The translations under genes and the position numbers were made by a program. From JBHFEI01 sp041928815 (GTDB taxonomy: Bacteria; Pseudomonadota; Alphaproteobacteria; Rhizobiales; Rhizobiaceae), in assembly GCF_041928815.1 (NCBI RefSeq), contig NZ_JBHFEI010000005.1, forward strand, positions 186,001 through 250,000: a DNA stretch of 64,000 nucleotides. The letters are read 5' to 3'. The notes under the pieces are model-generated. The model was not told where the DNA came from, made no database searches, and worked only from the letters and a program-made list of their open reading frames with translations. Shown piece by piece: positions 30,896 to 40,183 of this stretch (position 1 is its first letter; the number at the start of each line of letters is the position of its first letter).

Positions 30896-31621
30896 GTGAC
30901 GAAAACCATCATCGAGCTCAAAAACGCCGACCTGACGCTCGGCCAGGCGGCGGCCTCCGTCCATGTCCTCAAATCGATCAGCCTGTCGATCGGCGCGGGT
31001 GAATCGGTCGGCATCGTCGGCCCGTCCGGATCCGGCAAGTCGACGCTGCTGATGGTGCTGGCGGGGCTCGAACGGCTCGATCGCGGCGAGATCACCATCG
31101 ACGGCACCGCGCTGCATGCGCTCGACGAGGACGGGCTCGCCGAATTCCGCGGCCGCAACATCGGCATCGTCTTCCAGTCCTTCCACCTGATCCCCAACAT
31201 GACGGCGCTGGAAAACGTCGCCGTGCCGCTGGAGCTCGCCAACCGGGCAAACGCGTTCGACATCGCCCGAAAGGAACTGACGGCCGTCGGGCTCGGCAAC
31301 AGGCTGAGCCACTATCCGGGCCAGCTCTCCGGCGGCGAGCAGCAGCGCGTGGCGATCGCCCGGGCGTTGGCGCCGTCGCCGAAGCTCTTGATCGCCGACG
31401 AGCCGACCGGCAATCTCGACGGCGAGACCGGCCGGCAGATCGCCGACCTGCTCTTCGCCGAACAGGCGGGGCGCGGCATGACGCTGGTGCTGGTCACCCA
31501 CGATCCGAACCTTGCGGCGCGCTGCGGCCGGCAGATCCAGGTGCGTTCCGGCGAGATCGCCGGCAACGGGGCCGCCCGGACCGCCGGCGACCGGACCGGG
31601 GACCAGCGGGTGCCCGCATGA
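30896..31621 (+). CDS. ybbA: ABC transporter ATP-binding protein (YbbA-like)
   Basis: A predicted ATPase of about 241 residues of the MacB/LolD class. Walker A is GPSGSGKST, the Q-loop lies in FQSFHLIPNM, the signature is LSGGEQQRVAIARALA, and Walker B is LLIADEPTGNLD. A GTG at 30896 is used here; a TTG at 30893 is equally placed behind AGGA. It overlaps the permease gene by ATGA. The pair probably extrudes or extracts a lipid-like substrate with the divergent esterase, by analogy with ybbAP-tesA; the substrate is unknown. Confidence 0.92.
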   Translation: MTKTIIELKNADLTLGQAAASVHVLKSISLSIGAGESVGIVGPSGSGKSTLLMVLAGLERLDRGEITIDGTALHALDEDGLAEFRGRNIGIVFQSFHLIPNMTALENVAVPLELANRANAFDIARKELTAVGLGNRLSHYPGQLSGGEQQRVAIARALAPSPKLLIADEPTGNLDGETGRQIADLLFAEQAGRGMTLVLVTHDPNLAARCGRQIQVRSGEIAGNGAARTAGDRTGDQRVPA

Positions 31622-34173
31622 GTGCCGGCGCCGCACTCGCCCGCCTGCGTCCCGGCCTCGCGCTGCGTTTCGCCCTTCGCGAGATGCGCGGGGGGTTAAG
31701 CGGCTTCTACATCTTCCTCGCCTGCATTGCGCTCGGCACGGCGGCGATCGCCGGCGTCAACTCCCTTTCCCGTTCGATCACCGCGACGATCGCCACGCAG
31801 GGCCAGGAACTGCTCGCCGGCGACATCCGCTTCGAGCTCAACAACCGTGTCGCGACGCCCGAGGAGCGCGCCTTTCTTGACGGCCTCGGCACCGTCTCCG
31901 AAAGTTCGGGCCTGCGCTCGATGGCGCGCCTTCCGGACGGCTCCAACCAGGCGCTGGTCGAACTGAAGGCCGTCGACGGCGCCTATCCGCTCTATGGCGC
32001 GGTGAAGACGGAACCGGCCGGCCCCCTGGCCGAGCTCGTCGGCCGGACGGGCGACACCTACGGCGCGATCGCCGCGCCGCTGCTGCTTGACCGGCTCGGC
32101 ATCGCGCCGGGCGGCGAGATCCTCCTCGGCAAGGCGCGCATCGTCGTCCGGGCGACCTTGGTCAGCGAGCCGGACGCGCTTTCCGAAGGCTTCGGCTTCG
32201 CGCCGCGCCTGATGCTGTCGCCCGAAGCGCTCGCCGCCTCTGGTCTCGTCCAGACCGGCAGCCTCGTCGAGCATGCCTACAAGATCCGGCTGTCCGACGG
32301 GATCACGGCGGCCGAGGCGCGCAGCCGTGCCGAGCGCGATTTCCCGAGCGCCGGCTGGTCGATCCGCGCCAGCGACAATGCAGCGCCGGCGCTGACGGCC
32401 AATGTCACCCGTTTCTCCCAGTTCCTGACGCTGGTCGGCCTGACCGCGCTGATCGTCGGCGGCGTCGGCGTCGCCAATGCGGTGCGCGCCTTCCTCGAAT
32501 CGAAGCGCGGCGTGATTGCCTCCTTCAAGTGCCTCGGGGCGCCGGCCGGCTTCGTCGTCACCATCTATCTGTTCCAGATCCTGATCGTCACGGGCATCGG
32601 CATCGTGATCGGCCTCGTCGCCGGCATGCTGATCCCCTATGTCGCCGCCCAGTTCCTCGCCGGCGTGCTGCCGGTCTCGACGGGCTTCGAGATCTTCCCC
32701 GGCGCGCTCCTGCTCGCCGCCGTCTTCGGCCTGCTGACGGCGCTCGCCTTCGCCATCGCCCCGCTCGGCCGCGCAAGGCGGGTGCCGGCGACGGCGCTGA
32801 TCCGCCAGCAGGGCTTCGACGCGGCGCGATGGCCGAACTGGCGCTTCCTCGCGGCGGCGGGCCTCTGCCTCGCGGCGATCGCCGGGCTTGCCATCGCCAC
32901 CGCTTATGACCGGCAGATCTCGATGATCTTCCTCGCCGCCATCGCCTTCGCCTTCATCCTGCTGCGCGGCGTGTCGATGCTGATCACGGCGCTCGCCAGG
33001 CGCAGTCCGCGCCTCTCCTCCCCGGCACTGAGGCTGGCGGTCGGCAACATCCATCGGCCGGGCGCGCTCACCCCTTCGGTGGTGCTGTCGCTCGGCCTCG
33101 GCCTCGCCCTCCTCGTCACGCTGGCGCTGATCGACGGCAACCTCCGGCGCGAACTGACCGGCAACATGGCCGAGCGCGCGCCGAACTTCTTCTTCGTCGA
33201 CATCCAGGGCAGCGAGATCGAGGGGTTTCGCGCCGTGCTGAACGAGACCTTGCCCGGCGGCAAGGTGATCGAGGTGCCGATGCTGCGCGGCCGCATCCTC
33301 GCCTTCAACGGCGAGGATGTCGCGAAGAGGGACGTGCCGCCCTCCGGCCAGTGGGTGCTGCGCGGCGATCGCGGCATCACCTATGCCCGCAACCTGCCGG
33401 AAGGCTCCGTCCTGACGGAAGGCCAGTGGTGGGGCGCGGACTATACCGGCGAGCCGCTCGTCTCGTTTTCGGCGGAGGAGGCCGGCGAGCTCGGCCTGAA
33501 GCTCGGCGATACCGTCACCGTCAACGTGCTCGGCCGCAACATCACGGCGAAGATCGCCAATTTCCGCAAGGTCGAGTGGGAATCGCTGTCGATCAACTTC
33601 GTCATGGTGTTCTCGCCCAACACCTTCGCCGGCGCGCCGCATGCCTGGCTCGCCACCGTCATCGATCCGGCGGCGACGCCCGAGATGGAGGCGGCGGCGC
33701 TGAGGCGGATCACCAACACCTTCCCGACGATCACCAGCGTCCGGGTGAAGGACGCGCTCGACATCGTCAACGAACTGCTCGGCCAGCTCGCGACCGCGAT
33801 CCGCGCCGCCGCCGCCGTGGCGCTCGCCGCCTCGGTGCTGGTGCTCGCCGGCGCCCTTGCCGCCGGCAATCGCGCCCGCGTCCACGATGCCGTGGTGATG
33901 AAGACGCTGGGCGCGACCCGTTCGACGCTGATCCGCGCCTTCAGCTACGAATACGCCATCCTCGGGCTTGCGACCGCCGTCTTCGCGCTCTTTGCCGGCG
34001 GCGTCTCCGCCTGGTTCGTCGTCGCAAGGGTGATGACGCTGCCGTCGCGCTTCCTGCCGGACGTGGCGGTGACGACGATCGTCGTCGCTCTGGTGATGAC
34101 CGTCGGCATCGGCCTCGTCGGCACCTGGCGCATCCTCGGCCAGAAGGCGGCGCCGGTGCTGCGGACGCTCTAG
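31618..34173 (+). CDS. ybbP: ABC transporter permease (YbbP-like, FtsX/MacB family)
   Basis: A predicted 851-residue membrane protein, the usual length of YbbP. One N-terminal helix (IFLACIALGTAAIAGVNSL) precedes a periplasmic region. It is followed by a first FtsX block (about 260-400), two further helices, a second periplasmic region (about 500-710) and a C-terminal FtsX block from about 715 on (AAAVALAASVLVLAGALAAG). The start overlaps the ATPase stop. It completes an exporter with the YbbA-like subunit. Confidence 0.92.
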   Translation: MSAGAALARLRPGLALRFALREMRGGLSGFYIFLACIALGTAAIAGVNSLSRSITATIATQGQELLAGDIRFELNNRVATPEERAFLDGLGTVSESSGLRSMARLPDGSNQALVELKAVDGAYPLYGAVKTEPAGPLAELVGRTGDTYGAIAAPLLLDRLGIAPGGEILLGKARIVVRATLVSEPDALSEGFGFAPRLMLSPEALAASGLVQTGSLVEHAYKIRLSDGITAAEARSRAERDFPSAGWSIRASDNAAPALTANVTRFSQFLTLVGLTALIVGGVGVANAVRAFLESKRGVIASFKCLGAPAGFVVTIYLFQILIVTGIGIVIGLVAGMLIPYVAAQFLAGVLPVSTGFEIFPGALLLAAVFGLLTALAFAIAPLGRARRVPATALIRQQGFDAARWPNWRFLAAAGLCLAAIAGLAIATAYDRQISMIFLAAIAFAFILLRGVSMLITALARRSPRLSSPALRLAVGNIHRPGALTPSVVLSLGLGLALLVTLALIDGNLRRELTGNMAERAPNFFFVDIQGSEIEGFRAVLNETLPGGKVIEVPMLRGRILAFNGEDVAKRDVPPSGQWVLRGDRGITYARNLPEGSVLTEGQWWGADYTGEPLVSFSAEEAGELGLKLGDTVTVNVLGRNITAKIANFRKVEWESLSINFVMVFSPNTFAGAPHAWLATVIDPAATPEMEAAALRRITNTFPTITSVRVKDALDIVNELLGQLATAIRAAAAVALAASVLVLAGALAAGNRARVHDAVVMKTLGATRSTLIRAFSYEYAILGLATAVFALFAGGVSAWFVVARVMTLPSRFLPDVAVTTIVVALVMTVGIGLVGTWRILGQKAAPVLRTL

Positions 34174-34215
34174 AGGCGGCAGGGCAATCTTAAACCTTGG
34201 TAACCTTCGCCTCAA

Positions 34216-34237
34216 AATCGGGCCGTCCGGCCCGATT
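34216..34237 (+). terminator. Hairpin downstream of the permease gene
   Basis: A perfect 10-bp palindromic stem AATCGGGCCG with a two-base centre, 42 bases past the permease stop. There is no T-run, so termination is uncertain. Confidence 0.35.
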
Positions 34238-34384
34238 CGCCTCCCCGGCGTCCGAGCCGGGCCTTGTGTCCGCCCCCTTTCGCCCTCATATTCCCGGAGA
34301 ACGGACGAAACGGCGTGACGCCGCCCGTCGCGGGTGCCCAGGGCGCCTGCGCTCATCGAGCAACCGCCTGACGTGAGGATCACC

Positions 34385-35119
34385 ATGGCCGACCCGAGAC
34401 AGTATCAAACCCGGATGAGGACCGCCGGTGCAGATGCCGGTGCCGTCATCGATCAGGGGCTTCGCGCGCATATGCTGCGCGTCTACAACTACATGGCGCT
34501 GGCGCTCGGCATCACCGGCGTGACCGCCTACGCCACTTATATGGGCGCGGTGAACAACCCCGCCTTCGCTGAGCTCCTGTTCGGCTCGCCGCTGCGCTTC
34601 GTCGTGATGCTGGCGCCGCTGGCGCTTGTCTTCTTCCTGAGCTTCCGCATCCACCGCATGAGCGTCGGCGCCGCGCAGACGACCTTCTGGATCTATTCGG
34701 GCCTGATGGGCCTGTCGCTGTCGTCGATCTTCCTCGTCTATACCGGCGAAAGCATCGTCCAGACCTTCTTCGTCACCGCCGCCTCCTTCGGCGCGCTGTC
34801 GCTCTTCGGCTACACGACGAAGCGCGATCTCTCGGCGATGGGCTCGTTCCTGGTGATGGGCCTCTTCGGCCTGATCATCGCCTCGATCGTCAACATCTTC
34901 CTCGCCTCCTCGGCGGTTGCCTTCGCCATCTCGGCCATCGGCGTCGTCGTCTTCGCCGGCCTGACCGCCTGGGACACGCAGAAGATCAAGGAAATGTATG
35001 TCGAGGCCGACGGCGACGAGATGGCCGGCCGCAAGGCGATCATGGGCGCGCTGACGCTCTACCTCGACTTCATCAACCTCTTCCTGTTCCTGCTGCGCTT
35101 CCTCGGCAACCGCAACTGA
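34385..35119 (+). CDS. BAX inhibitor-1 (YccA/YbhL) family membrane protein
   Basis: A predicted 244-residue protein with seven hydrophobic segments from about residue 30 onward, beginning HMLRVYNYMALALGITGVTA and ending LYLDFINLFLFLLRFLGNRN, the family's typical terminus. FGYTTKRDLSAMGSFL and FAGLTAWDTQKIKEMY are signature segments; the acidic residues of the pH-sensing calcium-leak site lie in the last two. GAGGATCACC precedes the ATG at 34385. It is followed by a good terminator, so the gene is monocistronic. Confidence 0.93.
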   Translation: MADPRQYQTRMRTAGADAGAVIDQGLRAHMLRVYNYMALALGITGVTAYATYMGAVNNPAFAELLFGSPLRFVVMLAPLALVFFLSFRIHRMSVGAAQTTFWIYSGLMGLSLSSIFLVYTGESIVQTFFVTAASFGALSLFGYTTKRDLSAMGSFLVMGLFGLIIASIVNIFLASSAVAFAISAIGVVVFAGLTAWDTQKIKEMYVEADGDEMAGRKAIMGALTLYLDFINLFLFLLRFLGNRN

Positions 35120-35144
35120 CAGGCAAGCGGACGCATAAGAGAAA

Positions 35145-35166
35145 GGCGGCCTTGGCCGCCTTTTTT
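35145..35166 (+). terminator. Intrinsic terminator after the BAX inhibitor-1 gene
   Basis: GGCGGCC (35145-35151) pairs with GGCCGCC (35154-35160), followed by TTTTTT (35161-35166). Confidence 0.9.
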
Positions 35167-35189
35167 CATGCGCGCCGTTTGAATTTCGG

Positions 35190-35582
35190 TCAGTCGATCA
35201 GCCGCAGCGACTTGTCGAACACCTTCAGCACCTGCTTCAGGTCATGGCCACGCTTTAGGATCATGCCGGCGGTGTTCGCCACGCTGAAGGCGCCCTGCTT
35301 GGCGGCGAGCTTGGGGTTCTTCTCGATGCGGTAGAGCGGCAGTTCGCCGGCGCGCTTGAAGACGGAAAACACCGCCCTGTCGGCGAGATGGTCGATCGCA
35401 TAGTCGCGCCATTCGCCTTCGCCGACCATGCGGCCGTAGATCCAGAGGATCTGGTCGAGCTCGCGCCGGTGGAAGGTGACCGGCAGGGCGACGCGGGTGT
35501 TGCGATAGTCCCGAAGGTCGACGACATCGGCGCCGCCATGCATCTGGCTCTCGAAAGACGGTGGATCCGGCTGGTCGTTCAT
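35190..35582 (-). CDS. DUF2794 family protein
   Basis: A predicted 130-residue cytoplasmic protein. It has the conserved alphaproteobacterial DUF2794 core: VTFHRRELDQILWIYGRMV, EWRDYAIDHLADRAVFSVFK, PLYRIEKNPKL and ILKRGHDLKQVLKVFD. Its function is unknown. The start at 35582 (MNDQPDPPSFESQ) follows GGAGCCGAG. It converges on the BAX inhibitor-1 gene across the terminator and lies 112 bases beyond the start of the same-strand neighbour region. Confidence 0.88.
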   Translation of the reverse strand: MNDQPDPPSFESQMHGGADVVDLRDYRNTRVALPVTFHRRELDQILWIYGRMVGEGEWRDYAIDHLADRAVFSVFKRAGELPLYRIEKNPKLAAKQGAFSVANTAGMILKRGHDLKQVLKVFDKSLRLID

Positions 35583-35694
35583 CTCGGCTCCGGCATGCTC
35601 CCTGCACGATCCCGCCGACGCAAACCGATGATGACGGGCGGATGACAGTGTGCCTGACAACCGCCGAAATGCAAGATGCGGCGGCAGGGGCGGC

Positions 35695-36477
35695 CTATCG
35701 GCGCGAGGCCATCACCGTCGTCGCGCCGAGGATCGGGCCCGGCGTTTCGGCGTTCTTCATCTTTTGCAGCAGGATGGCGCAGCCCTCGCCCTTCTCGCCG
35801 GCGAGCACGGAGGCGGGCAGCACGTAGGTCGCGGGCTTTCCGTCCCACATGCCGATCGTCTCGACGGCGCGCACGGCGTGCCAGTAGGACATGCGGCTGC
35901 CGCTGTTCTCGCCCCGTTCGACGTCGACCGTCTGCCGCCGGTCGAAATAGACCGCCACGACATTCGCCTTGCCGCTGCCAGCGCCGATCGAGATCGTGAT
36001 CTCGTCGTCGCGGATCTCGGCGGAGACCGGCACCTGCATGCCCTTGCCGAGCGCCGTGAGGCCGGCGATCTTCTTGCGGATCCCGGCAAGATCGGCGCCG
36101 TTGACATGGTCGCGGCCGTTCAGCACGGCCTGCGGCGTGTAAACGCCGTTCTTGCCGAACATCTTGGCATAGGCATATTGCCGGCTGGTGTTCTCCTTGG
36201 AGGCGAGCGTGTCCTTCCAGCCGAGATAATTCCAGTAATCCACGTGATAGGCGAGCGCCACGACGCTGCCCTCGTCGATCAGCGTCTTCAGCGCCGCATC
36301 GGCCGGCGGACAGGAGGCGCAGCCCTGGCTGGTGAAGAGCTCGACCACGCCGGCCGGTCTGGCCGCCTCCCCGGCGCCGGCCGGCATGGCGGCCAGGCAC
36401 AGGCCAAGGGCAAGGCCCAGGCCCGAACTCAGGACGGCGCGGCGGAGGCGGAGGGTCGGGGGCATCGCGAATTCCAT
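35695..36477 (-). CDS. Secreted DUF1223 (thioredoxin-like) protein
   Basis: A predicted 260-residue exported protein with a signal peptide (hydrophobic stretch LSSGLGLALGLCLAAMPAGA). The DUF1223 core VVELFTSQGCASCPPADAAL carries a CxxC pair in a thioredoxin-like setting, followed by HVDYWNYLGWKD and TPQAVLNGRDHVNG. Members are alphaproteobacterial periplasmic proteins of unproven redox function. A second ATG at 36465 (MPPTLRLRR) has GGAA six bases upstream and may be the true start. Confidence 0.87.
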   Translation of the reverse strand: MEFAMPPTLRLRRAVLSSGLGLALGLCLAAMPAGAGEAARPAGVVELFTSQGCASCPPADAALKTLIDEGSVVALAYHVDYWNYLGWKDTLASKENTSRQYAYAKMFGKNGVYTPQAVLNGRDHVNGADLAGIRKKIAGLTALGKGMQVPVSAEIRDDEITISIGAGSGKANVVAVYFDRRQTVDVERGENSGSRMSYWHAVRAVETIGMWDGKPATYVLPASVLAGEKGEGCAILLQKMKNAETPGPILGATTVMASRR

Positions 36478-36795
36478 GGTTCAACGTCGGTCCGGCGCGC
36501 ACGGCCGGCAGGAGGCCCGCCGTACATACGCCCGCCGACCTTCAACAGGAAGTCACGTTGGAGTGAGGGTCGCGGGGGAGTGAGGATCGCGGACGATAAG
36601 GCGAGCATGAGGGTGACGCGGTAAAGAATCCGTGCTATGCGCCCTGCCATGGACGCGGGATCCCGAATTGCTGTCAGGAGGCGCCTGACCGGACGATCCG
36701 CAACGGTTGTCGCCCGGCCCTTCCGCATCCGGCTTTCCGGCCGCGCGCGCCGGTCCTCGTCCGCACCCTTGACCACGCCAGGATAGATCGCCGCC
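36478..36795. other. Divergent spacer upstream of rlmN
   Basis: About 320 bases between the DUF1223 gene and rlmN. Open frames here run antisense to rlmN and are not supported. No confident promoter was found. Confidence 0.45.
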
Positions 36796-38034
36796 ATGGC
36801 CGCCATCGATATGCCCCGCAGTGAAGCCGTTGCCGCCCCTCCGCTCCGCCGTCCGGCGGCGGCCCTCGAAAAGCCGACGCTGGTCGGCCTCTCGCGCGAG
36901 GCGATGGGGGACGCGCTCGCCGAACGCGGCGTGCCGCAGAAGCAGGTGCGCATGCGCGTCAGCCAGCTCTGGCACTGGCTCTATGTCCGCGGCGTTTCCG
37001 ATTTCGACGACATGACCAATGTCTCGCGCGAGATGCGCGAGATGCTGAAGACCCATTTCACCATCGCCCGGCCGGAGATCGTCGAGGAGCAGGTGTCGAA
37101 CGACGGCACGCGCAAGTGGCTTTTGCGCTTTCCGCCACGCGGCGCCGGCCGCCCGGTCGAGGTGGAAACGGTCTATATCCCCGAGGAAGGCCGCGGCACG
37201 CTGTGCATTTCCAGCCAGGTCGGCTGCACGCTCACCTGTTCCTTCTGCCACACCGGCACGCAGAAGCTGGTGCGCAACCTGACGGCCGAGGAGATCCTCG
37301 CCCAGCTGCTGCTCGCCCGCGACAGGCTCGGCGACTTTCCCGACCGCGACACGCCGGCCGGCGCCATCGTGCCGAACGAGGGCCGCAAGATCACCAACAT
37401 CGTCATGATGGGCATGGGCGAGCCGCTCTACAATTTCGACAACGTCAAGCAGGCGCTGCTGATCGCCACCGACGGCGACGGCCTGTCGCTGTCGAAGCGC
37501 CGCGTGACGCTCTCGACCTCCGGCATCGTCCCGGAGATTCTCCGCACCGGTTCGGAGATCGGCGTGATGCTGGCGATCTCCTTGCATGCGGTGCGCGACG
37601 AGCTGCGCGACATGCTGGTGCCGATCAACAGGAAGTACCCGCTGAAGGAGCTGATCGCCGCCTGTCGCGCCTATCCGGGCCTCTCGAACGCGCGGCGCAT
37701 CACCTTCGAATATGTGATGCTGAAGGACGTCAACGACAGCCTGGAGGACGCCAAGCTGCTGGTGCAGCTCTTGAAGGGCGTGCCGGCGAAGATCAACCTG
37801 ATCCCGTTCAATCCCTGGCCCGGCACCAACTACCAGTGTTCCGACTGGGAGACGATCGAGCGCTTCGCCGACTTCGTCAACCAGGCCGGCTATGCCTCGC
37901 CGATCCGCACGCCGCGCGGCCGCGACATCCTCGCCGCCTGCGGCCAGCTGAAATCGGAATCGGAGCGCATGCGCAAGGTTGACCGCATGGCCTTCGAGGC
38001 GATGATGATCGCCGGCCATGGCGAGGACGACTGA
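36796..38034 (+). CDS. rlmN: Dual-specificity 23S rRNA (A2503)/tRNA (A37) C2-methyltransferase
   Basis: A predicted 412-residue radical SAM enzyme. The [4Fe-4S] motif is C144-x3-C148-x2-C151 (GCTLTCSFCHTGTQ). The second catalytic cysteine is Cys382 near the C-terminus (TPRGRDILAACGQL). MMGMGEPLYNFDNV and SLHAVRDELRD are typical of RlmN. It methylates C2 of A2503 in 23S rRNA, improving accuracy and affecting antibiotic binding. The first 45 residues are a family-variable extension. Confidence 0.96.
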   Translation: MAAIDMPRSEAVAAPPLRRPAAALEKPTLVGLSREAMGDALAERGVPQKQVRMRVSQLWHWLYVRGVSDFDDMTNVSREMREMLKTHFTIARPEIVEEQVSNDGTRKWLLRFPPRGAGRPVEVETVYIPEEGRGTLCISSQVGCTLTCSFCHTGTQKLVRNLTAEEILAQLLLARDRLGDFPDRDTPAGAIVPNEGRKITNIVMMGMGEPLYNFDNVKQALLIATDGDGLSLSKRRVTLSTSGIVPEILRTGSEIGVMLAISLHAVRDELRDMLVPINRKYPLKELIAACRAYPGLSNARRITFEYVMLKDVNDSLEDAKLLVQLLKGVPAKINLIPFNPWPGTNYQCSDWETIERFADFVNQAGYASPIRTPRGRDILAACGQLKSESERMRKVDRMAFEAMMIAGHGEDD

Positions 38035-38083
38035 GAAGGGGTGCCACCCCTTCCCCGACACCCGAAATGCCCCGCAAGGCGGG

Positions 38084-38725
38084 TCAGCGCGCCTGCGCCG
38101 TCAGGATCTTGAGCGCGAAGACGGAAAAGACCCCGGCGAAGAGATAGTCGATCGACCGCAGCACCTTGCGGTTGTTCGCGAGCCAGGACGACAGCGCGTG
38201 CGCGGCAAAGACCGTCAGGAAGCAGACCGGCAGCGAGGCGACGATGAACCAGGCGCCGAGGAAGAGCAGCCGGCCGGTGACGTGCGGATCCGAGGCGCTG
38301 ACGAATTGCGGCAGGAAGGTCATGAAGAAGATGATGACCTTGGGGTTGAGGAGATTGACCCAGAAGCCGGAAAACAGCGCGTCGAGGCCGGAGCCGCGCG
38401 GCGGCGCCGTCCCGTCGAGCGCGAAGGACGAGCCCTTGCGCAGCGCCTGCACCGCCAGAAAGAAGAGATAGGCCGCCCCCCCGGTCTTGAGGATCAGGAA
38501 GGCCGTCGGCGAGGCGACGATGAGCGCGGAGACGCCGAAGGCGACCAGCATCGTGTGGACGACGAGCCCGCCCTGCGTGCCGATCACCGCCATCATCGCG
38601 TTGCGCCGGCCCTGCCCGAGCGCGCGGCTGATCCAGAGCGTCATGTCCGGCCCGGGGGTGAGCGCCAGAAGCAGGGTCGCGGCGGTGAAGGCGAGAAAGG
38701 TCGGCAGGCTCGGCAGGACATCCAT
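38084..38725 (-). CDS. LysE-family amino-acid exporter
   Basis: A predicted 213-residue membrane protein with about six helices. The family N-terminus FLAFTAATLLLALTPGPDMT and the following RALGQGRRNAMMAVIGTQGG are clear. LLNPKVIIFFMTFLPQFV is the conserved central segment. Members export amino acids or homoserine lactones; the substrate is not determinable. The ATG at 38725 (MDVLPSLPTF) was chosen at the family start. It is convergent with rlmN and divergent from argG. Confidence 0.9.
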   Translation of the reverse strand: MDVLPSLPTFLAFTAATLLLALTPGPDMTLWISRALGQGRRNAMMAVIGTQGGLVVHTMLVAFGVSALIVASPTAFLILKTGGAAYLFFLAVQALRKGSSFALDGTAPPRGSGLDALFSGFWVNLLNPKVIIFFMTFLPQFVSASDPHVTGRLLFLGAWFIVASLPVCFLTVFAAHALSSWLANNRKVLRSIDYLFAGVFSVFALKILTAQAR

Positions 38726-38903
38726 GATGCGGAAGCTCCGTGAAACCGCATTGCCATCGGCGGTCGCCGGCGGAATGTCAAGTCGCTGGCGCGTTCGGCG
38801 GGCTTTGTCGCCGCTTCGCCTTGCATGGCGCGCCAATCTCGCTAAGAGTGCCGCCGATTTCTTCGAGCGCTGCAAGGCTCGCACTACGGACGGACCGACA
38901 ACC

Positions 38904-40127
38904 ATGGCACTTCCCAAAGACGTAAAGAAGGTCGTGCTCGCCTATTCGGGCGGGCTCGACACCTCGATCATCCTCAAATGGCTGCAGACGGAACTCGGCG
39001 CCGAGGTGGTGACCTTCACCGCCGATCTCGGCCAGGGCGAGGAACTGGAGCCGGCGCGGAAAAAAGCCGAGATGCTCGGCATCAGGGAGATCTTCATCGA
39101 GGACGTGCGCGAGGAATTCGTGCGCGATTTCGTCTTCCCGATGTTCCGCGCCAACGCCGTCTACGAGGGCGTCTACCTGCTCGGCACCTCGATCGCCCGG
39201 CCGCTGATCTCCAAGCACCTGATCGAGATCGCGAAGAAGACCGGCGCCGATGCGATTGCCCATGGCGCGACCGGCAAGGGCAACGACCAGGTCCGCTTCG
39301 AACTGTCGGCCTATGCGCTGAACCCGGACATCAAGATCATCGCGCCCTGGCGCGACTGGTCGTTCAAGAGCCGCACCGACCTGCTCGCCTTCGCCGAGCA
39401 GAACCAGATCCCGGTCGCCAAGGACAAGAAGGGCGAGGCCCCCTTCTCCGTCGACGCCAACCTTTTGCACTCCTCCTCCGAGGGCAAGGTGCTGGAAGAC
39501 CCCTCCGTTGAGGCGCCGGAATATGTGCACATGCGCACGATCTCGCCGGAAGCCGCTCCCGACGTCGCGACCGTTATCACGATCGGCTTCGAGAAGGGCG
39601 ATGCCGTCTCGATCAACGGCGAGCGCCTGTCGCCGGCGACGCTGCTGGCGAAACTCAACGATTACGGCCGCGACAACGGCATCGGCCGCCTCGACCTCGT
39701 CGAAAACCGCTTCGTCGGCATGAAGTCGCGCGGCGTCTACGAGACGCCCGGCGGCACGATCCTGCTCACCGCCCACCGCGCCATCGAATCGATCACGCTC
39801 GACCGGGGCGCGGCGCATCTCAAGGACGAGCTGATGCCGCGCTATGCCGAGCTCATCTATTACGGCTTCTGGTTCTCGCCGGAGCGGCAGATGCTGCAGG
39901 CGGCGATCGACCTCAGCCAGAAGGACGTCGAGGGCGAGGTGACGCTGAAGCTCTACAAGGGCAATGTCATGGTCATCGGCCGCGAAAGCCCGAAGTCGCT
40001 CTATTCCGACGCGCTGGTCACCTTCGAGGACGACCGGGGCGCCTACGACCAGAAGGACGCGGCGGGCTTTATCAAGCTGAACGCGCTGCGCCTGCGCACG
40101 CTCGCCGCCCGCAACCGCCGCAGCTGA
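38904..40127 (+). CDS. argG: Argininosuccinate synthase
   Basis: A predicted 407-residue enzyme joining citrulline and aspartate at the expense of ATP in arginine synthesis. The PP-loop AYSGGLDTSIILKWL lies at residues about 13-27. DLGQGEELEPARKKAEMLG and HGATGKGNDQVRFEL are family signatures, and APWRDW is also conserved. The ATG at 38904 opens MALPKDVKKVVLAYSG. A shared terminator lies between this gene and the convergent transporter. Confidence 0.97.
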   Translation: MALPKDVKKVVLAYSGGLDTSIILKWLQTELGAEVVTFTADLGQGEELEPARKKAEMLGIREIFIEDVREEFVRDFVFPMFRANAVYEGVYLLGTSIARPLISKHLIEIAKKTGADAIAHGATGKGNDQVRFELSAYALNPDIKIIAPWRDWSFKSRTDLLAFAEQNQIPVAKDKKGEAPFSVDANLLHSSSEGKVLEDPSVEAPEYVHMRTISPEAAPDVATVITIGFEKGDAVSINGERLSPATLLAKLNDYGRDNGIGRLDLVENRFVGMKSRGVYETPGGTILLTAHRAIESITLDRGAAHLKDELMPRYAELIYYGFWFSPERQMLQAAIDLSQKDVEGEVTLKLYKGNVMVIGRESPKSLYSDALVTFEDDRGAYDQKDAAGFIKLNALRLRTLAARNRRS

Positions 40128-40152
40128 CCCCGGTCAATCGCCTCTCCACAAA

Positions 40153-40180
40153 GCCCGCCTCCTCGCGACGCGGGCTTTTT
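40153..40180. terminator. Bidirectional terminator between argG and the Bcr/CflA transporter
   Basis: GCCCGC (40153-40158) pairs with GCGGGC (40170-40175), followed by TTTTT on the plus strand and preceded by an A-rich run that gives T's on the minus strand. It lies four bases past the transporter stop. Confidence 0.8.
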
Positions 40181-40183
40181 CAT

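Noticed and set aside
31696..34386. Minus-strand open frame of 896 codons
   Set aside because: It is antisense to the ABC permease and low in complexity.
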